DNA of 64,000 nucleotides from Oscillospiraceae bacterium (GCA_910575695.1 CAJTGJ010000017.1:1-64000), one strand, 5' to 3'. Positions 15,821-25,451 are shown, counted from the stretch's first letter. A program made the numbers and translations. The notes: generated from the sequence alone by a model not told the origin.

Positions 15821-16228
15821 TCAGATATCCTTTACGAACTGGTAGATCAGGAACGTGAGGCTCACCACCGACAGGCAGAATACACAGGCGGTGATCAGCA
15901 CGCGCTGGGGCATCAGCGCCGCCGTGAGCAGAGCGGCCAGGAACACCACGATATTGACGATGACCGCCGCGATCAGGGTCTGGCTGCTCTTCACGATGTC
16001 CGTACACTCCTCCAGGTACTCCAGCATTCTGGCGTCGCCCTTCAGCAGGCCGTCCAGGCTGACGCAGTACAGGTCGGACAGCTTGATGACGCTGACAATA
16101 TCGGGGTATGCTTTCTCATTCTCCCAATTTGAAATGGTCTGCCGGGATACGTACAGCGCCTGTGCGGCCTGCTCCAGGGTCAGGTCCGCCGCCAGCCGCG
16201 CCTCCTTCAGCTTTTTCCCAATCTCCAT
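15821..16228 (-). CDS. XRE-family HTH regulator with C-terminal membrane helices
   Basis: 135 residues. Residues 1-60 are a Cro/C1 HTH (LKEARLAADLTLEQAAQALY then VSRQTISNWENEKAYPDI). A short linker follows, and residues about 83-130 form two membrane helices (LIAAVIVNIVVFLAALLTAAL and ITACVFCLSVVSLTFLIY). Such regulators are membrane-tethered and common in Firmicutes. It is the first gene of a two-gene operon with the small membrane protein. It may autoregulate. Confidence 0.85.
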   Translation of the reverse strand: MEIGKKLKEARLAADLTLEQAAQALYVSRQTISNWENEKAYPDIVSVIKLSDLYCVSLDGLLKGDARMLEYLEECTDIVKSSQTLIAAVIVNIVVFLAALLTAALMPQRVLITACVFCLSVVSLTFLIYQFVKDI

Positions 16229-16435
16229 GGGGTCGTCCTCCTTTCGGGGGGCACTGTCTCAAACGGCCCCCGTCTGTGGAACAGAAGGGGTGGCCCTACC
16301 CGCCCTGGCCCATGCCGGAAGCCTTGCCGTATGGGCTTTTTTTCACTTATTCACTATAATACGACACACCGCCTGATGTCAACGGGGGCGGGCCAATTTA
16401 TTCAAACTTTGTTCAAAAAATTTCCCCTTTCCCCA

Positions 16436-16464
16436 TTGACAAACGGCATCCCTTCCTATATAAT
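16436..16464 (+). promoter_or_regulatory. Promoter of rplJ-rplL
   Basis: TTGACA (16436-16441) and TATAAT (16459-16464), both perfect, with a 17-base spacer. Confidence 0.85.
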
Positions 16465-16470
16465 GCCATA

Positions 16471-16615
16471 CGTGTTCAAAGACAGCAGGTGCGGAAGCGT
16501 AAGTCCTGCCGAGAATGCAGCCAATACGCTGAGTTTGCGCTGTTTTCGTGTGGACACGAAGGCAGCGGTTTTTTTGTGCTTACAGAAAAATCACCTGCCG
16601 CGATCATTACCCGGA
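16471..16615 (+). ncRNA. L10 leader (autoregulatory rplJL leader)
   Basis: The conserved stretch AGACAGCAGGTGCGGAAGC then AAGTCCTGCCGAG at 16480-16513 is the L10-binding part of the rplJL leader. It is followed by an attenuator hairpin at 16538-16575 (CGCTG..TTCGTG / CACGAA..CAGCG) and seven T. The known role is L10(L12)4 binding to the leader, which lowers its own operon's expression. Confidence 0.85.
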
Positions 16616-16629
16616 GGTGAACTTATACA

Positions 16630-17172
16630 ATGCCTAACGCAAAGGTTCTCAGTGAGAAGCAGGCCATCGTGGCCGCTCTGGTGGAAGACCTGAAGGCCGC
16701 CAATTCCGGCGTCCTGGTGGACTACAAGGGCATCACCGTGGCCGAGGACACCGCCCTGCGCCATGAGCTGCGGGAGAACGGTGTGGAGTACGCCGTGGTG
16801 AAGAACACCCTGCTGCGCCGCGCCCTGGACGGCGTGGAGCTGGGCGAGCTGGACGAGGTGCTCAACGGCACTACCTCCATGGCCATCTCCAAGGACGACC
16901 CCATCGCCCCCATGCGCATCGTCAACAAGTACGCCAAGCAGATGGGCGACCGCTTCAACATCAAGGCAGGCTTTATGGACGGCAAGGTGCTCCCCCTGGA
17001 CGACGTGTACGCCCTGGCCGAGCTGCCCTCCAAGGACGCCCTGCTGGGTCAGGTCCTGGGCATGATGCTGGCCCCCATCACCAGTCTGGCCGTGGTCATC
17101 AAGGCCATCGCCGAGAAGAACGGCGAGCCCGCCGCCGAGGCTCCCACTGAGGAGGCTCCCGCCGCCGAATAA
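16630..17172 (+). CDS. rplJ: 50S ribosomal protein L10
   Basis: 180 residues. The N-terminal rRNA-binding part (LSEKQAIVAALVEDLKAANS, VDYKGITVAEDTALR) and the C-terminal helix that carries the L7/L12 dimers are both present; the tail is a Glu/Ala-rich stretch. L10 forms the base of the ribosomal stalk. The RBS CCGGAGG is nine bases before the ATG. It is the first gene after the L10 leader and is followed by rplL 65 bases later. Confidence 0.98.
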   Translation: MPNAKVLSEKQAIVAALVEDLKAANSGVLVDYKGITVAEDTALRHELRENGVEYAVVKNTLLRRALDGVELGELDEVLNGTTSMAISKDDPIAPMRIVNKYAKQMGDRFNIKAGFMDGKVLPLDDVYALAELPSKDALLGQVLGMMLAPITSLAVVIKAIAEKNGEPAAEAPTEEAPAAE

Positions 17173-17237
17173 GCGGCATCTGTCCCCGGAGGGGACGACA
17201 CATACTTTAATATTGATAATCTAGGAGGAATTTCATC

Positions 17238-17612
17238 ATGGCTAGCGAGAAAGTTACCGCCCTTGTGGAAGAAGTCAAGACCCTCACCGTTCTGGAGCTG
17301 AACGATCTGGTCAAGGCCCTGGAGGAGGAGTTCGGCGTTTCCGCCGCCGCCATGGCCGCTCCCGCCGCCGCCGGCCCCGCCGCCGCTGTGGAGGAGAAGA
17401 CCGAGTTCGACGTGGTTCTGGCCGGCTTCGACGCCGCCGCCAAGATCAAGGTCATCAAGGCCGTCCGCGAGATCACCGGCCTGGGCCTGGCTGAGGCCAA
17501 GGCCGCTGTCGAGGGCGCTCCCAAGACCCTGAAGGAGGCCGTGGGCAAGGACGAGGCCGAGGAGCTGAAGAAGAAGCTCGAGGAGGCCGGCGGCAAGGTG
17601 GAGCTGAAGTAA
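17238..17612 (+). CDS. rplL: 50S ribosomal protein L7/L12
   Basis: 124 residues. N-terminal dimerisation helices ([20 protein letters not shown]), an Ala-rich hinge, and the C-terminal domain ([38 protein letters not shown]). It is the mobile stalk protein that recruits translational GTPases. GGAGGAA is nine bases before the ATG. It is the last gene of the operon and is closed by a terminator. Confidence 0.98.
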   Translation: MASEKVTALVEEVKTLTVLELNDLVKALEEEFGVSAAAMAAPAAAGPAAAVEEKTEFDVVLAGFDAAAKIKVIKAVREITGLGLAEAKAAVEGAPKTLKEAVGKDEAEELKKKLEEAGGKVELK

Positions 17613-17647
17613 TCCGGCTTTGCACCGTCCGGCTCAAGCGCGAAAGA

Positions 17648-17682
17648 AAAGGCCCATGGAAGCAATTCCATGGGCCTTTTTG
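17648..17682 (+). terminator. Terminator of rplJ-rplL
   Basis: GGCCCATGGAA / TTCCATGGGCC, an 11-bp stem with a GCAA loop and then a run of five T. Confidence 0.9.
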
Positions 17683-17764
17683 GCCGCGGCTGGAAAACCA
17701 TGCCAGCACCTGGCTGAAATAGTTATTTTACAGGTTTTCATGGGGACTGCGGGTGCTCAAACTG

Positions 17765-17793
17765 TTGACACCAAAGGCCAAACTTGGTAAAAT
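17765..17793 (+). promoter_or_regulatory. Promoter of the hybrid kinase gene
   Basis: TTGACA (17765-17770) and TAAAAT (17788-17793) with a 17-base spacer, about 80 bases before the start codon. Confidence 0.65.
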
Positions 17794-17873
17794 TGTAACG
17801 AAGATTTTGTGCCCCCCGCCGTTGGGCGGAACCGGGCAGGCGGTGTGCCGCGCATATAGGAGGAAGCAGCCAA

Positions 17874-20800
17874 ATGTATCAGTGCCACATACAGTTTTAT
17901 CTTATGGGCCAGGGCAGGGACCTTTTTGATTTGATCCGAAGGACGCCCCCGCTGGACCGCTTTTCTCATGCCTTTTCGGAGAGCGCCCGGCCGGACGCCG
18001 CTTTGTGCGCGGGGGCGGATGTGATCATCGCCGACCTGCGGGGACTGGACGGCCCCAAGGCCCTGGGCGCCCTGCTGTCCTCGAAACGGGAGGACGCGGA
18101 GCTGATCGCTGCGGCGGGCCGGGATCAGCTTCCCGGGCTGGCCTCCCTCCTGCCCCGGGTGAAGGATCTGTGGCTGGACCCGGCGGAGGAGGAGATCCCC
18201 TTCCGCTTCCTGCGCTGGCAGGAGGGCTTCCGCCTGGGCAAGGAGCTCTGGGAGCGGGAGCAGTATCTGTCCGCCACCATCAACAGCGTGCCCAACCTGG
18301 TCTGGTACAAGGACAAGGACGGGGTCCATGAGCGGGTGAACGACAGCTTCTGCCACACCGTGAAAAAGACCAGGGAGCAGGTCCAGGGACAGCGCCACGC
18401 CTATATCTGGGACGTGGAGCAGGACGACCCCGCCTGCATCGAGTCGGAGCGGGAAGTCATGTCCAGGCAGGTGACCTGCGTGGCGGAGGAGGTCATCCAG
18501 ACCGGGGAGGGCGAGCGGATGCTCACCACCTACAAGTCCCCGCTGTACGACATAGACGGCTCCGTGATGGGCACCGTGGGGGTTGGCATCGATGTCACCC
18601 GGGAGCGGGCCTTCCAGGAGGAGCTGCTCCGCAAAAACCAGCACCTTGAGGCCCTGTTTACCACCATGGACTGCGGCATCCTCATCCATACCCTGGACGA
18701 CGGATGCATCGTCAGCATCAACCAGGCGGCCCTGCGCATACTGGGCTATTCCTCCCAGGAGGAGCTGACGGGGGCGGGCTTTTACCTCATCGCCCCCACG
18801 GTGCTGCCGGAGGACCGGGAACGGCTGCGCAGCTGCATCCGCTCCCTCCAGGAGGAGGGGGACAGCACGGGCATCGCCTACCGTGTACGCCACTCCGACG
18901 GGCGGATGCTGTACATCATGGGCAATGTGAAGCTCATCCGGCAGAACGGGCGGCTTTTGTGCCAGCGCTTCCTGCTGGACTGCACCGCCCAGAAGGAGCT
19001 GGAGCAGCGGGAGCGCCATGAGCAGGAGCGCCGCCAGATGGAGCTGATCCAGGCCCTGTCCACCGACTACAGCCTGGTGTACTACTTCGACCTGGAAACG
19101 GGCAAAGGCGACCTGCTCCGGGCGGAGGGCGGCGAGGGCAGCGCCTTCTCCACCGCCTTTTCCGACTGCCGCTCCCTCCAGGAGTGCGTGGAATACTATA
19201 CCAACCATTTTGTGTGGCCCGACGATAAAGAGAGCTTCCGTCAGGCCTGCGCCAGGGAAAAATTCCTGGAGGAGCTGGAGCAGAAGGACACCTGCTACAT
19301 CAACTACCGGGCCATTTCCGAAAATAAAGCGGTGTATTACCAGCTCAAGGCCGTGCGGGCCGGGGTATGGGACAGACGCCGGGGCGTGGTGCTGGGCATC
19401 CGGAACGTGGATGACGGCACCCGGGGTGAGCTGGAGCAGAAAAACCTCCTCCGCGAGGCCCTCGCCCAGGCCAACCGGGCCAACGAGGCCAAGAGCGCGT
19501 TTTTGTCCAATATGTCCCACGACATCCGCACCCCCATGAACGCCATCATCGGCTTTACGGTGCTGCTGAACAAGGACGCGGAGTCCCCGGAGAAGGTGCG
19601 GGAATACACCCGGAAGATCTCCGCCTCCGGCCACCACCTGCTCAGCCTCATCAACGACGTGCTGGACATGAGCAAGATCGAGAGCGGCAAGGCGTCGCTG
19701 AACATCGCGCCCTTCAGCCTGCCGGAGCTGATGGAGGAGCTGTACTCCATCCTCCTGCCCCAGGCCAAGAACAAGGGCCAGACCCTGGAATTCCAGGTTC
19801 ACGGGCGCCCCGCGGAACAGCTCATCGGCGACAAGCTCCACCTCAACCAGATCCTGATCAATCTGCTGTCCAACGCCGTAAAGTATACGCCCAGGGGCGG
19901 GGACATCTCCCTGCTGGTGGAGGATCTCGCCCCCACCACGCCCCATTACGCCCACCTGCGCTTTGCCGTCCAGGACAACGGCATCGGCATGAGCGAGGAA
20001 TTTGTGAAAAATATCTTCGAGCCCTTCAGCCGGGAGATGAGCTCCACCACCAGCGGCATCCAGGGCACCGGCCTGGGCATGGCCATCACCAAGAACATGG
20101 TGGACCTGATGGGGGGCCAGATCCAGGTGGACAGCCGCCAGGGCGAGGGCAGCACCTTTACGGTGGAGCTGTCCTTCCCCCTCCCCGACCAGATGGATGA
20201 GGAGCATTACTGGGAGCGCCGGGGCATTTTCCGCATCCTGGTGGCGGACGACGACGAGCATGTCTGCCTGGACATCCGGGAGATGATGGAGAACACCGGG
20301 GTGCAGGTGGCCTACGTCACCGACGGGCCGTCCGCCGTGGAGGTGGCGGTCAGCGCCCAGAAGCGCAGGGAGGAGTTCAACGTCATCCTGGTGGACTGGC
20401 AGATGCCGGGGCAGAACGGCGTGGAGACGGCCCGCCAGCTCCGGGCGGCGATGGGCCGCGACGTGCCTATCCTGATCCTCACCGCCTACGACTGGAGCGA
20501 CATTGAGGAGGAGGCGGTGGAGGCGGGCATCAACGCGTTTATGCCCAAGCCCTTCTTTGTGTCCACCCTCCGGCAGACGCTGGACGACCTGGACCCCTCC
20601 CGGAGCGGCGGCCATACCGCCCAGGCCCCGGAGGACACCCTGAAGGGGCTGTTCTTCCTGGTGGCGGAGGACAACGAGCTGAACGCCGAAATCCTGTCCG
20701 AGATGCTGGACATGGAGGGGGCGGGGTGCGAGATCGCTGAAAACGGCGAACTGTCGGTGGAGCGGTTCCTCCGGGCCGAGCCGGACAAATACGACATGAT

Positions 20801-21038
20801 CCTCATGGACGTGCAGATGCCGGTGATGGACGGCTACGAGGCCACCCGGAGGATCCGGGCCAGCGTCCATCCCCGCGCGGCGGATATCCCCATCGTGGCC
20901 ATGACGGCCAATGCTTTCGCCGAGGACGTGCGCCGCGCCCTGGACGCGGGAATGGACGGGCACCTGCCCAAGCCCATCGACATGAACGCCATGCGGGAGC
21001 TTCTGGGACGCCTCCGGGAGGAGCGGGGGGACGCCTGA
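17874..21038 (+). CDS. Cytosolic hybrid sensor histidine kinase with PAS domains and two receivers
   Basis: 1054 residues and no membrane helix. An N-terminal region of about 120 residues looks like a degenerate receiver (ADVIIADLRGLDGPKALGAL). Then come PAS (about 130-250; SVPNLVWYKDKDGVHERVND), PAS (about 255-375) and a third PAS-like domain (about 385-510). HisKA has the phospho-acceptor in NMSHDIRTPMNAIIGF, and HATPase has LNQILINLLSNAVKYT, DNGIGMS and GTGLGMAI. Two receivers follow: ILVDWQMPGQNGVET and ILMDVQMPVMDGYEA, each with its Asp and a later KP (MPKPFF, LPKPID). The layout suits a multi-step signalling protein, but no Hpt or output gene is adjacent. GGAGG is upstream of the ATG. 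It is monocistronic between a promoter and a strong terminator. Confidence 0.95.
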   Translation: MYQCHIQFYLMGQGRDLFDLIRRTPPLDRFSHAFSESARPDAALCAGADVIIADLRGLDGPKALGALLSSKREDAELIAAAGRDQLPGLASLLPRVKDLWLDPAEEEIPFRFLRWQEGFRLGKELWEREQYLSATINSVPNLVWYKDKDGVHERVNDSFCHTVKKTREQVQGQRHAYIWDVEQDDPACIESEREVMSRQVTCVAEEVIQTGEGERMLTTYKSPLYDIDGSVMGTVGVGIDVTRERAFQEELLRKNQHLEALFTTMDCGILIHTLDDGCIVSINQAALRILGYSSQEELTGAGFYLIAPTVLPEDRERLRSCIRSLQEEGDSTGIAYRVRHSDGRMLYIMGNVKLIRQNGRLLCQRFLLDCTAQKELEQRERHEQERRQMELIQALSTDYSLVYYFDLETGKGDLLRAEGGEGSAFSTAFSDCRSLQECVEYYTNHFVWPDDKESFRQACAREKFLEELEQKDTCYINYRAISENKAVYYQLKAVRAGVWDRRRGVVLGIRNVDDGTRGELEQKNLLREALAQANRANEAKSAFLSNMSHDIRTPMNAIIGFTVLLNKDAESPEKVREYTRKISASGHHLLSLINDVLDMSKIESGKASLNIAPFSLPELMEELYSILLPQAKNKGQTLEFQVHGRPAEQLIGDKLHLNQILINLLSNAVKYTPRGGDISLLVEDLAPTTPHYAHLRFAVQDNGIGMSEEFVKNIFEPFSREMSSTTSGIQGTGLGMAITKNMVDLMGGQIQVDSRQGEGSTFTVELSFPLPDQMDEEHYWERRGIFRILVADDDEHVCLDIREMMENTGVQVAYVTDGPSAVEVAVSAQKRREEFNVILVDWQMPGQNGVETARQLRAAMGRDVPILILTAYDWSDIEEEAVEAGINAFMPKPFFVSTLRQTLDDLDPSRSGGHTAQAPEDTLKGLFFLVAEDNELNAEILSEMLDMEGAGCEIAENGELSVERFLRAEPDKYDMILMDVQMPVMDGYEATRRIRASVHPRAADIPIVAMTANAFAEDVRRALDAGMDGHLPKPIDMNAMRELLGRLREERGDA

Positions 21039-21053
21039 CCGCATCCAACACAT

Positions 21054-21088
21054 AAAAAAGCTGTCCGGCTGGGCCGGACAGCTTTTTT
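21054..21088. terminator. Bidirectional terminator after the hybrid kinase
   Basis: GCTGTCCGGC / GCCGGACAGC with a TGG loop, flanked by six A on the left and six T on the right. It serves the kinase on plus and the transglutaminase operon on minus. Confidence 0.92.
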
Positions 21089-21092
21089 GCGT

Positions 21093-23450
21093 CTAATCTG
21101 GATCGTCCTCCGCCAGAGAGACGCGGGGCTTGGGCATCCCCCAGAAATAGCGGAACAACAGCCGCTTGGCCCGGCCCGGCGTCACGCACAGCCGGGTGCG
21201 TTCCCGGTCCACCAGGGAGCACAGGAGGGAAAGCTCCTCCCGGGTCAGGGTGTGCTGGCTGAAGCGGGCCTTCTGGGCCAGCTCCACCGCCCGCTCGTCC
21301 AGCTTGCCGCCCCAGCGCTCCAGGCGGCGCAGATAGCCGTAGCATACCAGCGCGGCCCGGTTGGCGTCCGGCCCCGCCATGCGTCTGGCCCGCAGGCGCT
21401 TGGCCCCGAACTGGACCAGCCACGCCAGCAGTCCGGCGGCGGCAATCCACGCCAATATCCTGAGCGCCCCCAGCACAGCGGCCCAGCCTCCGCCGCCCGT
21501 GCCCGGGCCGTCCTTACTGTCCGGCGCGGCGCTGGAATCAGGCGCGTCGGTGGGCGGGGGCGGAAGCGTGGGCTCCGGGGTGGGTTCCGGGGTCTCGACG
21601 GAGGGATCATCGGAGGCGGCCTCTCCCTGCTGGGCAAACTCCAGGGCGGCGGGAGGGGTGACGTCCACCGGGTACCAGCCGAAGCCGTCCAGCCAGACCT
21701 CCACCCAGGCGTGGGCGGCGCGGTCGGACACCGTCACCTGCCGCCTGGGGTCGCTCTCCACCGTGAAGCCGCTGACGTACCGGGCGGGTATGCCCATGGT
21801 GCGCAGCATCAGGGTCACCGCCGAGGCGTAGTGCATACAGTAGCCCCGGCGGCTCTCCTCCAGGAAATACAGCACCGGGTCCACCCCCTCCGGGGCGGCG
21901 GGGGTGTTGGGGTCGTACTGGCAGAAGGTGGCGAGAAAATCGCCGATCTCCTTCGCCGTCCGCTCGGGCGCGTATGGGTTTTGCTCCGACAGCGTTGACC
22001 GGGTGCTCTGCCACATGAGGACGGTCTGCTCCAGTCCCTCCCGCAGCTCCTCCGGTACATCCAGATAGTGTTCGGCGGCGAAGCTGCTGTAGGCGTTCGC
22101 GGCGCTCTGGGCCGCGCCGGGGCCGAAGCCGGCCTGGACCACACCGTCCTCCGCAGTTGGCAGGGCAACGGCCTCACCCCACTCACTTGGCGGCGTCCGC
22201 TCCACAAAGGTCATGGAGTGGGTCCACAGCCCCTGCCTCCGGGCCAGATAGGCGTCCTCCACCGGCAGCATCCCGGATTCGTCCACGTCCTGGGGCAGCA
22301 GAAAATAGGGGGCGTACACACAGGCCCCCACCGCCCCCACGTTCTCCACGGTGATGCTGTAGACCGTGCCGCCGTCCTGCTCCTGCATGGCAGGGAAATA
22401 CAGCGGGGATATGGAAACGGAGTCGTCGGGAAATGCATCCTCATACGTCCCCTCGGGCAGGGCCTTCCACACCCCGTGCTCGTAGACTGCCAGAGACGAG
22501 CCCCGCAGGTACAGCCGCCCCTTGTAGTCGGAGCTGACCCGCAGCACCGTCCGCCCGATGTAGTTCAGCGGCCCGGCGTGGGCCAGGTCGGCCTCCTCCG
22601 CCGCGCCCACGTAGGTGACGGCGCCCGGGAGCGGCCCGTCCCATTGGGAGAAAAAGGAGGATACCCGGTTGGACAGGTTGATCAGCTCCTCCTCCGCCTG
22701 TCTGGCCCAGGCGGGGCGGGTATAGCCCTCCCGGGGGAACAGGGCGGTGATGCACAGCAGCACCCCCGCCACAACGGGGAACACCACCAGCGTCAGCCGT
22801 CCCCGCCCGCTGGGCGCGGCCCATTTGCACAGGGCGGTGATGAGCATAACGCACCAGCAGGCCGACAGCGCCAAAAACGGGAGCCAGTCCGGGTACAAAT
22901 CCGCCAGCAGGCCGGGGAGCAGGAAGGGCAGGGTAAATTCCAGCACCAGCCACCAGCACCTGGTCCGCACCACCGCCCAGCCCACCAGCAGGGCCAGCGC
23001 CGCCAATACCAAAAGCAGGAAGATCCGGACGGCGGCGGCTTCCTCCTCCGGGAGAAGCTCCCTTTCGTAGGCAAAAACCCGGCCCCAGTCCACCCGCTGG
23101 GAAAACTGGATCGAGATGTCCCGCACCGTGATGCCCGCGCCCTGCGCCGCCTCATCCCAGAAGGACAGCAGGGCGCAGGCCCACAGGGCGGCCAGCCCTC
23201 CCGCCGCCGCATACTGGTACCGGGGCAGGGACCACACCGCCAGCACGATCAGGGCAAACACCACGGCGCAGGCCAGAAATTCGCCCCCGTTCACGGCGCA
23301 GAAGTCCAGCGCCGCCGCCTCGTCCGGCAGGGCGTCCGGATTGCCGTACAGGGAGAGGAAGGACCCGGCAAGCCCCGGCAGAGCGCACAGCAGGAGCAGC
23401 GCGTCCCCGATCAAAACCGTCCAGGAAAAACGGTGTTCCTTATCCGCCAT
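21093..23450 (-). CDS. Membrane-bound transglutaminase-like protein (TgpA type)
   Basis: 785 residues. The N-terminal part has six or so membrane helices, the middle is an extracellular region, and the transglutaminase core carries the catalytic Cys in RRGYCMHYASAVTLML, the His in RAAHAWVEVW and the Asp in GWYPVDVTPP. A Pro/Glu/Thr-rich linker, one more helix (ILAWIAAAGLLAWLVQF) and a DUF4129-like cytosolic tail follow. It is the last gene of the MoxR-DUF58-transglutaminase operon, a conserved trio thought to work in protein quality or cell-surface modification. The ATG at 23450 overlaps the DUF58 gene by 11 bases and follows GGAGGGG; a longer frame to 23606 is not supported. Confidence 0.9.
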   Translation of the reverse strand: MADKEHRFSWTVLIGDALLLLCALPGLAGSFLSLYGNPDALPDEAAALDFCAVNGGEFLACAVVFALIVLAVWSLPRYQYAAAGGLAALWACALLSFWDEAAQGAGITVRDISIQFSQRVDWGRVFAYERELLPEEEAAAVRIFLLLVLAALALLVGWAVVRTRCWWLVLEFTLPFLLPGLLADLYPDWLPFLALSACWCVMLITALCKWAAPSGRGRLTLVVFPVVAGVLLCITALFPREGYTRPAWARQAEEELINLSNRVSSFFSQWDGPLPGAVTYVGAAEEADLAHAGPLNYIGRTVLRVSSDYKGRLYLRGSSLAVYEHGVWKALPEGTYEDAFPDDSVSISPLYFPAMQEQDGGTVYSITVENVGAVGACVYAPYFLLPQDVDESGMLPVEDAYLARRQGLWTHSMTFVERTPPSEWGEAVALPTAEDGVVQAGFGPGAAQSAANAYSSFAAEHYLDVPEELREGLEQTVLMWQSTRSTLSEQNPYAPERTAKEIGDFLATFCQYDPNTPAAPEGVDPVLYFLEESRRGYCMHYASAVTLMLRTMGIPARYVSGFTVESDPRRQVTVSDRAAHAWVEVWLDGFGWYPVDVTPPAALEFAQQGEAASDDPSVETPEPTPEPTLPPPPTDAPDSSAAPDSKDGPGTGGGGWAAVLGALRILAWIAAAGLLAWLVQFGAKRLRARRMAGPDANRAALVCYGYLRRLERWGGKLDERAVELAQKARFSQHTLTREELSLLCSLVDRERTRLCVTPGRAKRLLFRYFWGMPKPRVSLAEDDPD

Positions 23451-24444
23451 GGCCGTCCCCTCCTTCCGGGGTGATGTGGACCCGGTACACCGGGCCGTCC
23501 GGCGCGTGGAGCAGCTCCGGGAAGTCGTCCAGCGCGGGACCGATGAGGGGAGCGGGGCCGGACAGCAGGGCCAGCAGGCACTCCGTGTACTCCCGCTCGT
23601 CGGCAATGGGATGGAGCTGGGGCTCCCCGCCGGCGTCCAGCCACAAAACCGCGTGGGGTCGCTGCACCCCCAGCAGGGCGCGGCTCATGCCGGTGAGGTT
23701 GTCCAGCAGCTTGTCCAGCTCCTCCGGCGGGCCGAAGCGGTCCGCGCTGAGCAGGGGCAGAGGGGTCACCGTGTCCGCCCGTTCCCGGACGATGAGCTGG
23801 TCCCATTTGGAGGACAGCTTCCAGTGCACCGAGCGCATGGGGTCGCCGGGGCGGTATTCCCGCAGCTCATAGTCCTCCCCCGGCCCCCGGCGGGAGGCGT
23901 TTTTGGCCGAGGCCCGGGCCCCCAGCCCGTCGGGAACGTCCACAGGGCGGCACGCCGCCGGGACGGGGCGGCATACCATCCGGGCGGGCGGGGGCGGGGC
24001 AAGCCGCAGGCTGAACAGCCCCAGGTAGTCGCACACGCTCACCCGGTCCGCCCGGAGCTCCAGCAGGCCGCAGTGCTCCGTGGCGGCGGGCAGGTCCTCC
24101 GGCAGGCGGCGGGCCACCCCGGTGAGCCGCAGGCGGCGGGTCTCCTTCTGTCCGGTGAGCAGGTTTTCCCGGGTCAGGCGCATGGACAGCCGGGCCAGAG
24201 GCAGTCCCGCCGGGGCGTGTACCGCCAGGGACCAGCCGCCGGACTGGCCCCGGTCCAGGGAGGCGGGCTTGGCAAACAGGGTGAGGCGGCAGTTCAGCAT
24301 ACCCGGCAGGGACAGCGCCAGGGAGGCCAGCGGCAGCGCGATACACAGGGCCAGCAGAAAGCAGGCCAGATAATTTTCGTTGGTGATCTGGAACAGCAGC
24401 ACCCCGGCCAGCAACGCGCCGTAGATCAATCGCCGGTACCACAT
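23440..24444 (-). CDS. DUF58 domain-containing protein
   Basis: 334 residues. Two N-terminal hydrophobic stretches (about residues 5-45) are followed by a beta-rich region and the DUF58 signature EDYELREYRPGDPMRSVHWK, with a vWA-like domain after it. DUF58 proteins are paired with MoxR ATPases and transglutaminase-like proteins. Here it lies between them: 4 bases after the MoxR stop and overlapping the transglutaminase start. I infer it is a partner of the MoxR chaperone. Confidence 0.9.
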   Translation of the reverse strand: MWYRRLIYGALLAGVLLFQITNENYLACFLLALCIALPLASLALSLPGMLNCRLTLFAKPASLDRGQSGGWSLAVHAPAGLPLARLSMRLTRENLLTGQKETRRLRLTGVARRLPEDLPAATEHCGLLELRADRVSVCDYLGLFSLRLAPPPPARMVCRPVPAACRPVDVPDGLGARASAKNASRRGPGEDYELREYRPGDPMRSVHWKLSSKWDQLIVRERADTVTPLPLLSADRFGPPEELDKLLDNLTGMSRALLGVQRPHAVLWLDAGGEPQLHPIADEREYTECLLALLSGPAPLIGPALDDFPELLHAPDGPVYRVHITPEGGDGHGG

Positions 24445-24448
24445 GGCA

Positions 24449-25387
24449 TTACCGCAGCTGGGGCGGGCGCACCGCGTTCAGGATCTCCCCGGCCAGCTCC
24501 ACCGCCCGCTGGGTGCTGCCCGCCGCCCCGGCGGGCAGCACCAGCCGGTGGGCGATGGCGTCCACCCAGATGAACCGCACGTCTTCCGGGACCACGTAGT
24601 CCCGGCCCCGGAGGAACGCCACCGCGCGGCACAGCGCCGCCACGGAGATGGCCGCTCTGGGGCTGGCCCCCTGGGCCAGACCGGGGTTGTTCCGGGTGGC
24701 GATGACCAGATGCAGGATGTACTGTAAAATCTCATCGTCCACGAAGACCCGGTCCACCTCGTCCCGCATGGCGGCAAGCTGGGCGCGGTCCGCCACCTGG
24801 CCCACCGCGCCCATAGCGCCGCCCCGCAGCTTGCGCTGGAGCAGCTCCAGCTCGTCCGCCGGGGCGGGGTAGCCCATGCTGAGGCGCAGGGCGAAGCGGT
24901 CCAGCTGGGAGTCAGGCAGGAGCTGGGTGCCGGAGGCCCCCGCCGGGTTCTGGGTGGCGATGACCAGGAACGGGTCGGGCACCGGGCGGGACACGCCGTC
25001 CACCGTCACCTTCCCCTCCTCCATGGCCTCCAGCAGGGCGGACTGGGTGCGGCTGGTGGCCCGGTTCAGCTCGTCGGCCAGGAACAGGTTGCACAGCAAG
25101 GCCCCGGGCTGGTATTCCATCTGTCCGGTGGCCTTGTTGTAGAGGGAGAAGCCGGTCAGATCCGACGGCATCACGTCGGGGGTGAACTGCACCCGGTTGT
25201 ATCTCAGGCCCAGCGCCCGGGAGAAGGCGATGGCCATGGTGGTTTTGCCCACGCCGGGGATATCCTCCAGCAGGACGTGGCCCCGGGCGAGTATGGCCAG
25301 CAGAACCTTGACCACCGCGTTGTCCTTGCCGACGACGGCTTTTTTCACCTCGCCCACCACCTGGGCGGAAAGCTGTTTTTCGATCAT
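24449..25387 (-). CDS. MoxR-family AAA+ ATPase
   Basis: 312 residues. Walker A is LEDIPGVGKTTMAIAF (about residues 40-55), Walker B is LFLADELNRATSRTQSALL, sensor 1 is VIATQNPAGASGTQLLPDSQ, and a C-terminal lid with SPRAAISVAALCRA. MoxR proteins act as chaperone-like remodelers for neighbouring vWA/DUF58 proteins. It is the first gene of the three-gene operon and has a promoter about 40 bases upstream. Confidence 0.93.
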   Translation of the reverse strand: MIEKQLSAQVVGEVKKAVVGKDNAVVKVLLAILARGHVLLEDIPGVGKTTMAIAFSRALGLRYNRVQFTPDVMPSDLTGFSLYNKATGQMEYQPGALLCNLFLADELNRATSRTQSALLEAMEEGKVTVDGVSRPVPDPFLVIATQNPAGASGTQLLPDSQLDRFALRLSMGYPAPADELELLQRKLRGGAMGAVGQVADRAQLAAMRDEVDRVFVDDEILQYILHLVIATRNNPGLAQGASPRAAISVAALCRAVAFLRGRDYVVPEDVRFIWVDAIAHRLVLPAGAAGSTQRAVELAGEILNAVRPPQLR

Positions 25388-25422
25388 GCGCTGTCACTTC
25401 CTTGGTAAAACAGGATACCGCC

Positions 25423-25451
25423 ATTATACCAGACCTGGCGCGGTTTGACCA
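25423..25451 (-). promoter_or_regulatory. Promoter of the MoxR-DUF58-transglutaminase operon
   Basis: Minus-strand TGGTCA (25446-25451) and TATAAT (25423-25428), with 17 bases between them and a TG just before the -10 box. Confidence 0.65.

Noticed and set aside
17757-21053. A 1098-codon open frame on the minus strand across the hybrid kinase
   Set aside because: It mirrors the kinase gene; high-GC codon usage makes long antisense frames by chance. It has no ribosome binding site and its composition is His/Gly/Val-rich without known motifs.
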